Shown piece after piece: positions 45,563 through 54,815 of a stretch of 64,000 bases of DNA. Location: positions 372,001-436,000 of the forward strand of contig NZ_JACHHZ010000006.1 of NCBI RefSeq assembly GCF_014202975.1, read 5' to 3'. The notes under the pieces are model-generated. The model was not told the origin of the DNA. It did no database searches and saw only the letters and a program-made list of their open reading frames with translations. Within the stretch, counting starts at the first letter, position 1. Every line of letters starts with the position of its first letter. The translations under genes were made by a program, and so were the position numbers. Origin of the DNA: Povalibacter uvarum. Its GTDB lineage: Bacteria; Pseudomonadota; Gammaproteobacteria; Steroidobacterales; Steroidobacteraceae.

Positions 45563-46831
45563 CTACTGCAACATCGATGGCCGCACTTCGCCGCCGACGA
45601 TACGGCCGGCGAGGAGCTCAGCCTCCCATCGGGCACACTCCTCGAGCAGCGGAGCAATACGGCGCGCGTCATCCAGCGCCGGCGGATGGAACCAATGTTC
45701 GCCGAGGATGATGTGAACCGAATCGCGCGCACCTGAGGTCTGATCGAGTCGCGCGACGACTGCTTCCTCGAACGGCAGCAGCGGGTATTCCTCTTCCATC
45801 GTCGCCTGCTGCAGACCGCTGCGCTGCCAGCGACCCAGACCCGGATTCCAGTACAGCATCTGCAGGTTCAACGCAGGCAAGCCATCGCGCGTCGGGCCCG
45901 GATACTGCTCGGGCTTCAACACGAATGACAGCTGCGGCCTGCCCTGTCCATCGGTGTTTGCCTTCGCCGCGCCGTGCGGCAAGGGCACCGCTGCGAGGAC
46001 GCGCATCACTCGGACCGCGGCGCGATCCTCATCCAGCCACGCGGCAACACCTCGCCCGAAAGAAGTCGCGCCCGCTGCCGGCGGCTGCAATCCCAGCGGC
46101 GCCAGTGCTGTGAATACGCCTTGCAAGTTCTGATCACGCAACCGATCGAGGCGAGCCTGCACGCCTCCTGTCTGCGCGAAGAACTCTGCCAGCGTCGGAT
46201 GCAACTTAAGCTTGTCGAGTGTCCCGCGAAGCAGTGCCAGCGCTTCCGGCTGTTTCATCCGGCGCTGCCACACGAAGAAATCGAGCCGCACGCCGCGCGT
46301 TGCATCGAGCATGACGATCGCCCAGCGCGGTTCGTGCGCGGTGCCGAAATGATCGTTCATCTCGAGCACGCGCCAGCGATAGTGATCGTCACCACCGGCC
46401 TGCCAACGCGGACTGTCGAACGCAATGGTGTCACCGGTCGGCGTGTAGTAGCGATCGATGCTGAACCGGCGCAGCGCTTCCTCGGGCTTTTCACGCATCG
46501 AAGGTGGCAGCAGGACGATGTTCAGCACTTCAGGATCTTTCGGATAGCCGCCCCAGTCGTTGCTGGGGTCCTTGGTGAAGCGGAAAGCAAGCGTGGCTCG
46601 CTCATCATGGCGAGCGAGCTGTTCGGCAGGGGAAAGTGATCGGTCGGCGCCGTCGAGGCCCAACGCACGATAGCCTCGCGGCAAGACAGCGGTCGCAAGC
46701 CCGTACAAATCTCCCGCCGCGGCCGTAGCGGCAGCCTCGCGTTCGCGTGCGTGCGCCCTGGAGAACAACCAGGCAATCCCGACGACGAAGCCGAGCGCGA
46801 CGGCGCAACTCACGAGAACCACACGCGTCAT
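45563..46831 (-). CDS. Membrane-anchored protein of unknown function
   Basis: 422 residues. N-terminal anchor (TRVVLVSCAVALGFVVGIAWLF) and a periplasmic domain that begins with a charged linker. No domain I recognise. Notable segments are AVLPRGYRALGLDGADRSLSPAEQLARHDER and VLNIVLLPPSMREKPEEALRRF. Translation starts 1 base after the stop of the upstream gene 46833-47648, so the two belong together. The pairing of an anchored protein with a small cytosolic TPR-like one is the only context. Confidence 0.62.
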   Translation of the reverse strand: MTRVVLVSCAVALGFVVGIAWLFSRAHAREREAAATAAAGDLYGLATAVLPRGYRALGLDGADRSLSPAEQLARHDERATLAFRFTKDPSNDWGGYPKDPEVLNIVLLPPSMREKPEEALRRFSIDRYYTPTGDTIAFDSPRWQAGGDDHYRWRVLEMNDHFGTAHEPRWAIVMLDATRGVRLDFFVWQRRMKQPEALALLRGTLDKLKLHPTLAEFFAQTGGVQARLDRLRDQNLQGVFTALAPLGLQPPAAGATSFGRGVAAWLDEDRAAVRVMRVLAAVPLPHGAAKANTDGQGRPQLSFVLKPEQYPGPTRDGLPALNLQMLYWNPGLGRWQRSGLQQATMEEEYPLLPFEEAVVARLDQTSGARDSVHIILGEHWFHPPALDDARRIAPLLEECARWEAELLAGRIVGGEVRPSMLQ

Positions 46832-46832
46832 A

Positions 46833-47648
46833 TCAAAGCCCTTGCGCCGGAGCGGGGCCCAGCTCGGCGAGAATGCGGTCGCGCTCAATCGACCGGGCTG
46901 CGCCTTCGCCACCGCTCGTTGCACTCGCGGCGTAGGCTCGCGCACAGGAAGCAGCCTTCTTCCACGCGTCCCGCGCGACGTCGGTCTCACCCTCGGCACG
47001 AGCACGTCGCAGTCGCTCCATGTGCAGATCTGCCTGCACGAGCAGTGCCTCGGCGCGATCTCCATCGCGTTCGACGACTGCGATGGCTTCATCGAGGCGC
47101 CCTTCATCGCGCAGCGCCTTCGCGCGCGACCACCATGACTCAGGCTCGTGAGCCGGAGGTTCCAATCTCTGATGCGATGTGCACCGGAAACTCAGGCGCA
47201 TGAGATCCCAGACCGCGGACAGTCGCTCGTGATCGGCCGCGGGTCCGTCGATCAGCAACTCCACGACGGAATCATTGACCTGAATCCAGGCGGCGCCGAC
47301 CCGTTTCGCGTCGCCCGCCGTCGACCATCCTGCGAGCGCCGGGAATCCATTCCAGCGCTCGTCGTTCTCAGGCAGCTCGTTCAGGTGATGGAGCTGCGCC
47401 CAATACACGACGGCCGGAACGAGGCCTACCGGCAACTTCATCGCTGCCGCGGCAACACGCAACCGAATCTGTCCGTCCGCACTCGACGCAGTCAAACGCG
47501 GCCGCAGGAAACCCTCCGCGGCAGCCGGCGGCGATTCGCGCTGAACTGTCCACCCAGCCGGGAGGTCGAGGTTCAGGGAAACCCCGGCGTCGTCGAATTT
47601 CCACTCGAAGCTGTCGGCTGGGAGATCGGTGGGCGAAGGATCGGGCAT
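46833..47648 (-). CDS. Protein of unknown function with C-terminal TPR-like helices
   Basis: 271 residues starting MPDPSPTDLPADSFEWKFDDAGVSLNLDLPAGWTV, then a predicted beta-rich half up to about 160 (a DcrB/PsbP-like look with WNGFPALAGWSTAGDA) and a helical C-terminus, EPESWWSRAKALRDEGRLDEAIAVVERDGDRAEALLVQADLHMERL, which is TPR-like. No signal peptide. First gene of a two-gene unit with the anchored protein gene 45563-46831 (1-base gap). The start ATG at 47648 is chosen because upstream residues are low-complexity and basic. Confidence 0.62.
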   Translation of the reverse strand: MPDPSPTDLPADSFEWKFDDAGVSLNLDLPAGWTVQRESPPAAAEGFLRPRLTASSADGQIRLRVAAAAMKLPVGLVPAVVYWAQLHHLNELPENDERWNGFPALAGWSTAGDAKRVGAAWIQVNDSVVELLIDGPAADHERLSAVWDLMRLSFRCTSHQRLEPPAHEPESWWSRAKALRDEGRLDEAIAVVERDGDRAEALLVQADLHMERLRRARAEGETDVARDAWKKAASCARAYAASATSGGEGAARSIERDRILAELGPAPAQGL

Positions 47649-47780
47649 GGTGTTTCGCGTTCTTGTGCGGCGAAGGATAGCCTGTCGCCGCATGAGCTTC
47701 CCTGCCCCTCCAGAGCCATTGCAACGGACTCGGGGATGAAGCACGCTCGGCGCCCGCCTCGCTGACCGACCGGAATTCAG

Positions 47781-48110
47781 ATGCACTTGCCCCGCGTGTT
47801 CGCCTTCGGGTCGCTCGCACTTGTTCTGGCGATTCATTACGGCGACACGGCTCAGGGCAAGGAGAGTCCGTTCGCGCTGTCGAGCGGCGTGGGCTTCAAC
47901 TGGTTAGATCCGGAATCCGCTCGATGCGCGCGCATCGCGGCCGCTAACAGCAAGAGATTCAAGGCTTGCGAGTTCCGCGATTCCGGTGCCTTTGGGCTGG
48001 CGTATGCGTACTACTCGTGCCCAACGGACGACGGTGCCGAGTTCCTGGTGTTCAGGTCGAGCAGTGAATGTCAGGAAACGCTCGAGACCATGCAGGCGAA
48101 TGCGCCGTGA
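47781..48110 (+). CDS. Small exported cysteine-containing protein
   Basis: 109 residues with an N-terminal signal (VFAFGSLALVLAIHYGDTAQG) and four cysteines (CARI, ACEF, SCPT, ECQE) in the mature part that could make two disulfides. No known domain. It lies alone, divergent from the unknown two-gene unit. Function unknown; it may be a real gene because the frame, signal peptide and Cys content fit an exported protein, but short length keeps the call moderate. Confidence 0.5.
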   Translation: MHLPRVFAFGSLALVLAIHYGDTAQGKESPFALSSGVGFNWLDPESARCARIAAANSKRFKACEFRDSGAFGLAYAYYSCPTDDGAEFLVFRSSSECQETLETMQANAP

Positions 48111-48148
48111 TTGTTCTTCCTGTGGGGCCCTGATCGCTACGCGATGAC

Positions 48149-48166
48149 GTCCGACTAAAGTCGGAC
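48149..48166. repeat. Short palindrome GTCCGACT-AA-AGTCGGAC
   Basis: An 18-base perfect palindrome followed by CCACA, resembling the dispersed GTCCGACTTTAGTCGGAC-type extragenic repeats seen in xanthomonad genomes. It lies between the ends of two convergent genes (48110 and 48211) and may act as a weak bidirectional terminator. Confidence 0.55.
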
Positions 48167-48210
48167 CCACAACAAGCCCCCTGCCGCTCCCGATCTCAGT
48201 GCGTCTCGAC

Positions 48211-48597
48211 TCACTCGTCCCGATTGAAGTCGTGGAACACGCGCAGCAGATTGCCGTCGGGATCGGCGACAGTGAACTCCCGAAGCTTCCACGGTTTGGA
48301 TTCCAAGGGCGAGACGACCCTGGCATTGCTGGCGCTCCACCGCGCATGGAGCTCATCGACTTCCTGATTGCTGTCGAGGTTCAGCCACACCAGGATCGGC
48401 GCACGGTTGCCGTACTGTTCGCGAAACGCGGCATTCGTCAGGAACATCCGGCAGTCGCCTTTCGAGATACCCGCGATGCCATCTTCCCGCGCCACCCAGT
48501 CGATGGTGAAGCCCAGGCATTTCTCGTAGTACGACGCAGCGGCTTCGATGTCCGCGACCGGAATTTCCGGGACAGCGCCGGGGAACGCACTGGACAT
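48211..48597 (-). CDS. VOC (glyoxalase/bleomycin-resistance-like) family protein
   Basis: 128 residues: PEIPVADIEAAASYYEKCLGFTIDWV and PILVWLNLDSNQEVDELHARWSASNARVVSPLESKPWKLREFTVADPDGNLLRVFHD. The two beta-alpha-beta-beta-beta repeats are of the bleomycin-resistance/glyoxalase type, with DPDGNLLRV as the usual end motif. The first metal ligand position (His/Gln) is not clear, so binding rather than catalysis is possible. Likely cotranscribed with the GNAT gene immediately upstream (17-base gap). Confidence 0.86.
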   Translation of the reverse strand: MSSAFPGAVPEIPVADIEAAASYYEKCLGFTIDWVAREDGIAGISKGDCRMFLTNAAFREQYGNRAPILVWLNLDSNQEVDELHARWSASNARVVSPLESKPWKLREFTVADPDGNLLRVFHDFNRDE

Positions 48598-48613
48598 CGT
48601 TGATCCCTCGTGC

Positions 48614-49153
48614 CTACTTCAATGGGCGATGCTGATCCGGTCCCGCGCTGGCGAATGAGTAGATGCGCCACTCCCTGCCATTGACGGGCCGCAGCTCTTC
48701 GACGACGTCATCCGAGTATCTGGCAACCGCCTCCGCCCAGAACCGGCAGCCGCCTGTGTTGCCGATCGACACGCGCACCGTCCACTTGCCCGGAAACCGA
48801 TCCCACAGCAGGAATGCGGCTTCGCGTCCGACGCCGCTGCGGCGATGCCGGCGAACGACGAAGAACTCGGCGACGTCGAATACTTCCGATTGATCGAGGA
48901 CAGATGCCATCCTCGCGACGAGCGCGAACCCCGCGATGTGGCTGCCGTGACGGATCAGGAAGGGAAATCGTCGGTCGGGCTCGGACCAGTACAGCGACAG
49001 CTTGGGATTGCCGAACCGGGCATCGCTGCCGAGCTCCAGCGAGAAAACATCGCTCAGGTCGTGCGCGTAGAGCTCCCATAGATTGGAGATCAACGGCGCA
49101 TCCGACGCAGCCGCGGGCTCGACCGTCACTTGTGTCGACTCGACCATCCCCAT
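48614..49153 (-). CDS. GNAT family acetyltransferase
   Basis: 179 residues. PFLIRHGSHIAGFALVAR, then DVAEFFVVRRHRRSGVGREAAFLLWDRFPGKWTVRVSIGNTGGCRFWAEAVARY. RRHRRSGVGREA is the acetyl-CoA-binding R/QxxGxG/A loop of the GNAT superfamily. The N-terminal TVEPAAASDAPLISNLWELYAHDLSDVF segment is the usual helix-loop-helix substrate region. Substrate unknown. Precedes the VOC gene by 17 bases. Confidence 0.88.
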   Translation of the reverse strand: MGMVESTQVTVEPAAASDAPLISNLWELYAHDLSDVFSLELGSDARFGNPKLSLYWSEPDRRFPFLIRHGSHIAGFALVARMASVLDQSEVFDVAEFFVVRRHRRSGVGREAAFLLWDRFPGKWTVRVSIGNTGGCRFWAEAVARYSDDVVEELRPVNGREWRIYSFASAGPDQHRPLK

Positions 49154-49267
49154 GAATTCCAGACGTGCGATCCGCAGCCACCTTAGTGCCGCGACCGTTC
49201 GAACGTCAACGCCATGGCGCGGTGCATCTTGCTACCATCTGGCGAACGCGCCCCGCCGGAGACCCGC

Positions 49268-50911
<1,644 letters not shown>

Positions 50912-50915
50912 CGGG

Positions 50916-51377
50916 CTACTTCGATTTTCGCTTGAGTGAGCGCGCCGCGGACGATTTCTTCGAAGACTTCTTCGTCCCTTTTCGATCGGTGTGAGCTGCA
51001 ATGTTCAGCAGCCGGCGGAAGGTAGGACATTCCATGTGGCTGCGCGCAGGGCACACCGCGGCGTGGCGCAGCCCGTCCCGCATCGACTGCAGTTTTCGAA
51101 TCGACCGGTCCAGTTCGTCGGCTTTGTCGGCGAGCACCTTCCGGTCGACGCGCGGCCGGCCGTCTGCCGCAAACATGCTGGCGATTTCATCCAGGGACAA
51201 CCCAGCCGAGCGGCCGAGCGCGATCAGCGCCAGTCGCTCCAGCACGCTGGGATCGAACTGCCGGTGCAGACCTCGCCTGCCGACAGCCGCGATCAATCCC
51301 TTCTGCTCATAGAAACGCAGCGCGGACGCCGGAACGCCGGACCGCTGCGCCACCTCTGTGATATCGAGATCCCGCAC
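50916..51377 (-). CDS. MerR-family transcriptional regulator
   Basis: 153 residues. N-terminal MerR helix-turn-helix-wing (DITEVAQRSGVPASALRFYEQKGLIAAVGRRGLHRQF), dimerisation helix, and a C-terminal pair of cysteines in VCPARSHMECPTF. This CPx7CP arrangement differs from the Fe-S binding CxGCIGCGCLSxxxC of SoxR, so it is probably metal- or thiol-responsive rather than SoxR itself. The Lys-rich tail (KKSSKKSSAARSLKRKSK) is unusual. Divergent from the DUF2938 gene with a MerR-type promoter between. Ends 4 bases after the convergent pgm gene. Confidence 0.9.
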   Translation of the reverse strand: MRDLDITEVAQRSGVPASALRFYEQKGLIAAVGRRGLHRQFDPSVLERLALIALGRSAGLSLDEIASMFAADGRPRVDRKVLADKADELDRSIRKLQSMRDGLRHAAVCPARSHMECPTFRRLLNIAAHTDRKGTKKSSKKSSAARSLKRKSK

Positions 51378-51381
51378 CCTC

Positions 51382-51412
51382 TTGACCTCAAGTCGACTTC
51401 AAGTGGCACTGT
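51382..51412 (+). promoter_or_regulatory. MerR-type promoter with SoxR-box-like operator
   Basis: TTGACC (51382-51387, -35), 19-base spacer and CACTGT (51407-51412, -10). The spacer begins with CCTCAAGTCGACTTCAAG (51386-51403), which matches the known SoxR-site CCTCAAGTTAACTTGAGG at 14 of 18 positions. A 19-base spacing is typical of MerR-controlled promoters. It points toward the DUF2938 gene at 51454. Confidence 0.68.
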
Positions 51413-51453
51413 GAAGCCTGGGCCGATCGCAGGCAAGTCATCCGGAGATCGCT

Positions 51454-51951
51454 TTGAACCATCTCGTCCACACCGCGCTCATTGGGATCGGCGCGACCGC
51501 AACGATGGATCTGTGGGGAATCGTGCGCGCCCCATTGATGGGAGTTCCCGCGCCCAACTACGGTCTCGTTGGCAGATGGCTCGCCGGCATGCCCAGCGGA
51601 CGGTTCCGGCACGCGTCAATCGCCGCGGCGCCGGCCGTGCGCGGAGAGCAGTGGATTGGATGGATCGCGCATTATCTCATCGGCGTCCTGTTTGCCGCGC
51701 TGCTGCTCGCCATCGTCGGCATTGATTGGATCGGAGAGCCGACGCTTCTGCCTGCGCTCCTCGTCGGCGTCGGCACGGTCGCCGCACCGTTCCTGATCAT
51801 GCAACCAGGCATGGGCGCGGGTGTCGCCGCATCACGTACGCCGAATCCGAGAGCTGCGCGCGTGCAAAGTCTGCTCACGCACTTCTTCTTCGGCCTGGGG
51901 CTCTACGTCAGCGCCTGGGCCGCGCACCTTCTCCATGCACCGGGCGGCTGA
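51454..51951 (+). CDS. DUF2938 inner-membrane protein
   Basis: 165 residues from a TTG with GGAG upstream. Four predicted membrane helices (HTALIGIGATATMDLWGIVRAPL; GWIAHYLIGVLFAALLLAIVG; LLPALLVGVGTVAAPFLIMQPGMGAGVAAS; LTHFFFGLGLYVSAWAAHLL). ATATMDLWG and FLIMQPGMGAGVAASRTPNPR are conserved in DUF2938. Function unknown; control by the divergent MerR gene (established for many divergently arranged MerR neighbours) suggests a stress or transport role. Confidence 0.87.
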   Translation: MNHLVHTALIGIGATATMDLWGIVRAPLMGVPAPNYGLVGRWLAGMPSGRFRHASIAAAPAVRGEQWIGWIAHYLIGVLFAALLLAIVGIDWIGEPTLLPALLVGVGTVAAPFLIMQPGMGAGVAASRTPNPRAARVQSLLTHFFFGLGLYVSAWAAHLLHAPGG

Positions 51952-51976
51952 GCGAGCGGGCAAATCGCCCGCTCGC
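51952..51976. terminator. Strong bidirectional hairpin between convergent genes
   Basis: GCGAGCGGGC (51952-51961), loop AAATC, GCCCGCTCGC (51967-51976): a 10-base-pair stem directly after the DUF2938 stop codon and 12 bases before the end of the convergent xylanase gene. No T-run, but position and strength suggest transcription termination from both sides. Confidence 0.6.
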
Positions 51977-51988
51977 TCTCGATCAGTC

Positions 51989-52905
51989 TCACTGCACCGA
52001 AATGTCGTCCAGATAGACATCGACTCCGGCGGTCGTGCCCTCGAAGAAGATCGCCACGTCGACGATGTCGCAGTCGGGAATCACGAGATTCGCCGACAGC
52101 TGCGTCCAGGTATTCGGCACGACTGCCGAATTGTTCTGCAGCCACGGATACGTGTTGTGGCCGGGCGGAGCAGTTGCCGCCGAGCATTCGATCTTAGCGG
52201 CGAGCCGCGCAGTGTCATTCGCTGCTGCGGTGTGCAGCGCCCATGCACTCACTGCATACGTCGTGTTCCGATCGACGGCACTCGTCAGGTTGTAGACCGC
52301 GAACTGGCTGGTGTTCGGTCGATTCGTCGCTTGCAGACTCTGCAAGCCGTTGCGCGCTCGCGTCGTCGTCGCGCTCAGCGTCGAACCATTCCAGGAACTC
52401 CAGCCCGCCGTGCCGGACTCGAAACCTCCATCCGTGATGAGGTTGTTATTCGGCGGCACGACCTTCACGTCATCCACGTACACATCGAACCCTGGCGCAG
52501 TGCCCTCGAGGAAGATCGCGACGTCCGTCGGTGTGCAACCAGCGGGTATCGCCAGGTTTCCGGAAAGCTGCGTCCACGTGTTCGACGCGACCGCGGTATT
52601 GTTCTGCAGCCACGGATACGTATCCGAAGCACTGGCGCACGCAAGCTTCGATGCGAGACGTACTGTCTGATTCTCCGTGCCCGTGTGGAAAACCCACGCG
52701 CTCACGGCATACGTTGTATCTGACTCCACGACGCTCGTGAGGTTGTAGACGGCGAACTGATTCGCGTTCGGCCGGTTCGTCGCGAGCATGCTCTGCAATC
52801 CGGTGCGGACTTGCGCCGTAGTCGTCATGAGTGTCGCGCCGTTCCACGAACTCCAGCCCGCGACGCCGCTTTCGAAGCCGCCATCCGGCAGCAGGTTCAC
52901 GTCCG
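51989..52905 (-). repeat. Tandem duplication of CBM4/9-type module in the xylanase gene
   Basis: The 3' part of the xylanase gene holds two adjacent copies (about 52453-52905 and 51989-52452) encoding nearly the same sequence: DGGFESG.AGWSSWNG, N.W.QLS.NL and DVAIFxEGT.xGxDVYxDD. The duplication is at both DNA and protein level, so it looks recent. Confidence 0.8.
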
Positions 52906-54538
52906 AAGGCGGTTGCGGCTTGCCGAAGCGCACGCTGTCGACATTGGCAACGCCCGGTGCCGTGTTGAATCGAATGTAGACGTCGTGACTGCCCGTCAGC
53001 GCGGCCCAGGGCTGTTCGATCGTGTCCGCACTGTTCCAGCTGCCCGTCGGCGGCAGATCCACCGTCAGCACAGGTGTTCCCTGCATGCCGTCGATGAAGA
53101 TCGAGATGCTGCCCGGGTCGGTGTTGCCCTTGGCGTAAGTGATCCAGAACGTGTCCCAGCCCGCCTGGAATTCAACACCCTTGAAAGCGATCCAGTCGCC
53201 GTCATCGGTGTAGGCAACGATGTTGCCGAGCGCGGCAACACCCTGTCCTTCATCGTAGAGCTCGGCCTCCAGTGTCACGCCGAACTCCGTGCCTTGCCAG
53301 CCCGCCGGCACGTATTCGGGAACCGTGCAGGAATCGCCACCGCCCTCCATGTAGCAGACGATCCAGTCCATGGCAGGACGCGTGGTGCCATCGGAGCGCA
53401 CGAGGTGGGCATTGGTCCGCCACATCGCGCCCTGTCGGTAGCCCCAGTGCGTAATGCCAGCGACCGCGGGATGATCCCAGAACACCGTGAAAAGATCGCG
53501 CATCACGTTGGCCTGACGCGCATCGTCCGCGTAGTTGAGATCGAACTCGGAGATGTAGATCGGCAGGCCGGTGCTCGCGAGCGTATCGAGATTCGTCGCG
53601 ACCACGGGCACATCGGCGCGTTCGAGGAAATGTGCTTGCTCGCCGATGCCGTCGATCAGTCCACGCTCCTGCAGCAGCTCGACCACAGTCATGTAGTTGG
53701 CCGTGAACTGCTCCAGCATCAGCGTGTTGTATTCGTTGAGGATGAGCTTTGCGTTGGGGAAATGATGCCGCGCCATCTCGAACGCTTTGATGACCCAGTC
53801 GTAGCCGGTTTCGCCCGCGCCGCCCAGCGCTTCGCGATACCCAGCCGGTGCGTTCAGCGGTTCATTCACGACATCGATGAGATCGATGTGCGGATAACGC
53901 GCCGCGACTTCGGCCATCCATTCCTCGATCTCTTCCAGCTGCTCCTGCGGTGTCAGCGCACCGATCCAGCCGGGCTGCTGCTGGCCCCAGATGAGCGTGT
54001 GGAACTTGAACGGCAGACCATTGGTCCGTGCGAAGTCGTAGGCCGCGTCCAGCGCGGTCCAGGTCATGACATCGCGCGTGGCCTCGACGCTGCCCCACTT
54101 GCCGGAATTCTCGGGCGTGATCTGATCGAACCACGTCAGCAGGTTGGTGTAGTCGTCCGCCGAACCGGTAGCCGTTCCGAAGAACTTGATCTGATCGACC
54201 GTCACAATGACCGTGTCGGGCTTGCTCTTGCGTCCGAACGTATCCGTGACGACGAGGCTGAACGTGAGCGCCAACCGCACGTCGGTCTCCGGTGCTACGA
54301 AGGTCAGCACGCCCTTCTTCGACACCTTGAACGCGACCTTCGGTCCGCCTGTCTGGGTCCACTTGTACGTTGCGAGATAGCCGCCGGGATCGTTACTCGA
54401 AGCCTTCAGGACGACATTGCTGCATTCATCCACAGCCTGGTCGGGCCCGGCGTTGGCTACCGGTTCGGGCAATGGGCAACCCGCGAGCACGAGCGATGCT
54501 GCGGCGACAGTCGCATAGGCAAATAGCCGGAAACGCAT
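51989..54538 (-). CDS. GH10 endo-xylanase lipoprotein with CBM6-like and two CBM4/9-like domains
   Basis: 849 residues with lipobox LVLAGC (Cys21). After a PKD/Ig-like domain (about 25-115) comes GH10 (about 118-405) with acid/base Glu in IDVVNEPLNAP and nucleophile Glu in YISEFDLNYADD. Then a CBM6-like domain (about 430-555: LEAELYDEGQGVAALGN..., VYIRFNTAPGVANVDSVRFG) and two tandem CBM4/9-type domains (560-705 and 706-849), near-copies of each other with DGGFESGxAGWSSWNG. It cuts beta-1,4 xylan. Anchored outside or at the cell surface. A LacI-type palindrome lies upstream. Confidence 0.93.
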   Translation of the reverse strand: MRFRLFAYATVAAASLVLAGCPLPEPVANAGPDQAVDECSNVVLKASSNDPGGYLATYKWTQTGGPKVAFKVSKKGVLTFVAPETDVRLALTFSLVVTDTFGRKSKPDTVIVTVDQIKFFGTATGSADDYTNLLTWFDQITPENSGKWGSVEATRDVMTWTALDAAYDFARTNGLPFKFHTLIWGQQQPGWIGALTPQEQLEEIEEWMAEVAARYPHIDLIDVVNEPLNAPAGYREALGGAGETGYDWVIKAFEMARHHFPNAKLILNEYNTLMLEQFTANYMTVVELLQERGLIDGIGEQAHFLERADVPVVATNLDTLASTGLPIYISEFDLNYADDARQANVMRDLFTVFWDHPAVAGITHWGYRQGAMWRTNAHLVRSDGTTRPAMDWIVCYMEGGGDSCTVPEYVPAGWQGTEFGVTLEAELYDEGQGVAALGNIVAYTDDGDWIAFKGVEFQAGWDTFWITYAKGNTDPGSISIFIDGMQGTPVLTVDLPPTGSWNSADTIEQPWAALTGSHDVYIRFNTAPGVANVDSVRFGKPQPPSDVNLLPDGGFESGVAGWSSWNGATLMTTTAQVRTGLQSMLATNRPNANQFAVYNLTSVVESDTTYAVSAWVFHTGTENQTVRLASKLACASASDTYPWLQNNTAVASNTWTQLSGNLAIPAGCTPTDVAIFLEGTAPGFDVYVDDVKVVPPNNNLITDGGFESGTAGWSSWNGSTLSATTTRARNGLQSLQATNRPNTSQFAVYNLTSAVDRNTTYAVSAWALHTAAANDTARLAAKIECSAATAPPGHNTYPWLQNNSAVVPNTWTQLSANLVIPDCDIVDVAIFFEGTTAGVDVYLDDISVQ

Positions 54539-54630
54539 GACAAAATCCCTCTGCATGCCCGCTCGGAGCGGGTCGTCGCCAGCCGATGGTGTTTATCCCC
54601 CAAACGTCCCTGCGCTGGCTGCCAGGTTTG

Positions 54631-54646
54631 ATGGTAACGCTACCAT
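54631..54646. promoter_or_regulatory. LacI/XylR-type operator before xylanase gene
   Basis: ATGGTAACGCTACCAT is a near-perfect palindrome centred on CG, 92-108 bases before the xylanase start at 54538, and close to the TGGTAxCGxTAxCA pattern reported for xylan/xylose regulators (XylR, LacI family) of Caulobacter and Xanthomonas. Confidence 0.72.
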
Positions 54647-54696
54647 TGCTGTGGATGCCGGCACAAGGGCGACTTGAGAGGTCAACGGGAGAGGCG

Positions 54697-54815
54697 ATGA
54701 GCAATGAGCAATGAGCGGCGAGCCAGAGGCGGAGTCAGAACAGGCGGCGGCAGGCAGATCGCGCTCAAAGGTCCACCCCAGCGCAGGTCTTCCTCTGGCT
54801 CATCGCTCATCGCTC
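54697..54815. repeat. Inverted repeat of 7-base units (NNTGAGC), element B
   Basis: Left arm GATGAGC AATGAGC AATGAGC GGCGAGC followed by CAGAGG; right arm, read on the minus strand, has GATGAGC GATGAGC followed by CAGAGG. The spacer between is about 58 bases. Heptad period and the inverted shared core AGCCAGAGG match element A at 24698-24800 although the heptad sequence differs. The right arm contains the last codons and TGA stop of the GH97 gene. Confidence 0.65.

Noticed and set aside
52811-54526. 571-residue plus-strand frame opposite the xylanase gene
   Set aside because: Arg/Asp-rich shadow frame; the minus strand contains GH10 catalytic motifs and lipobox.
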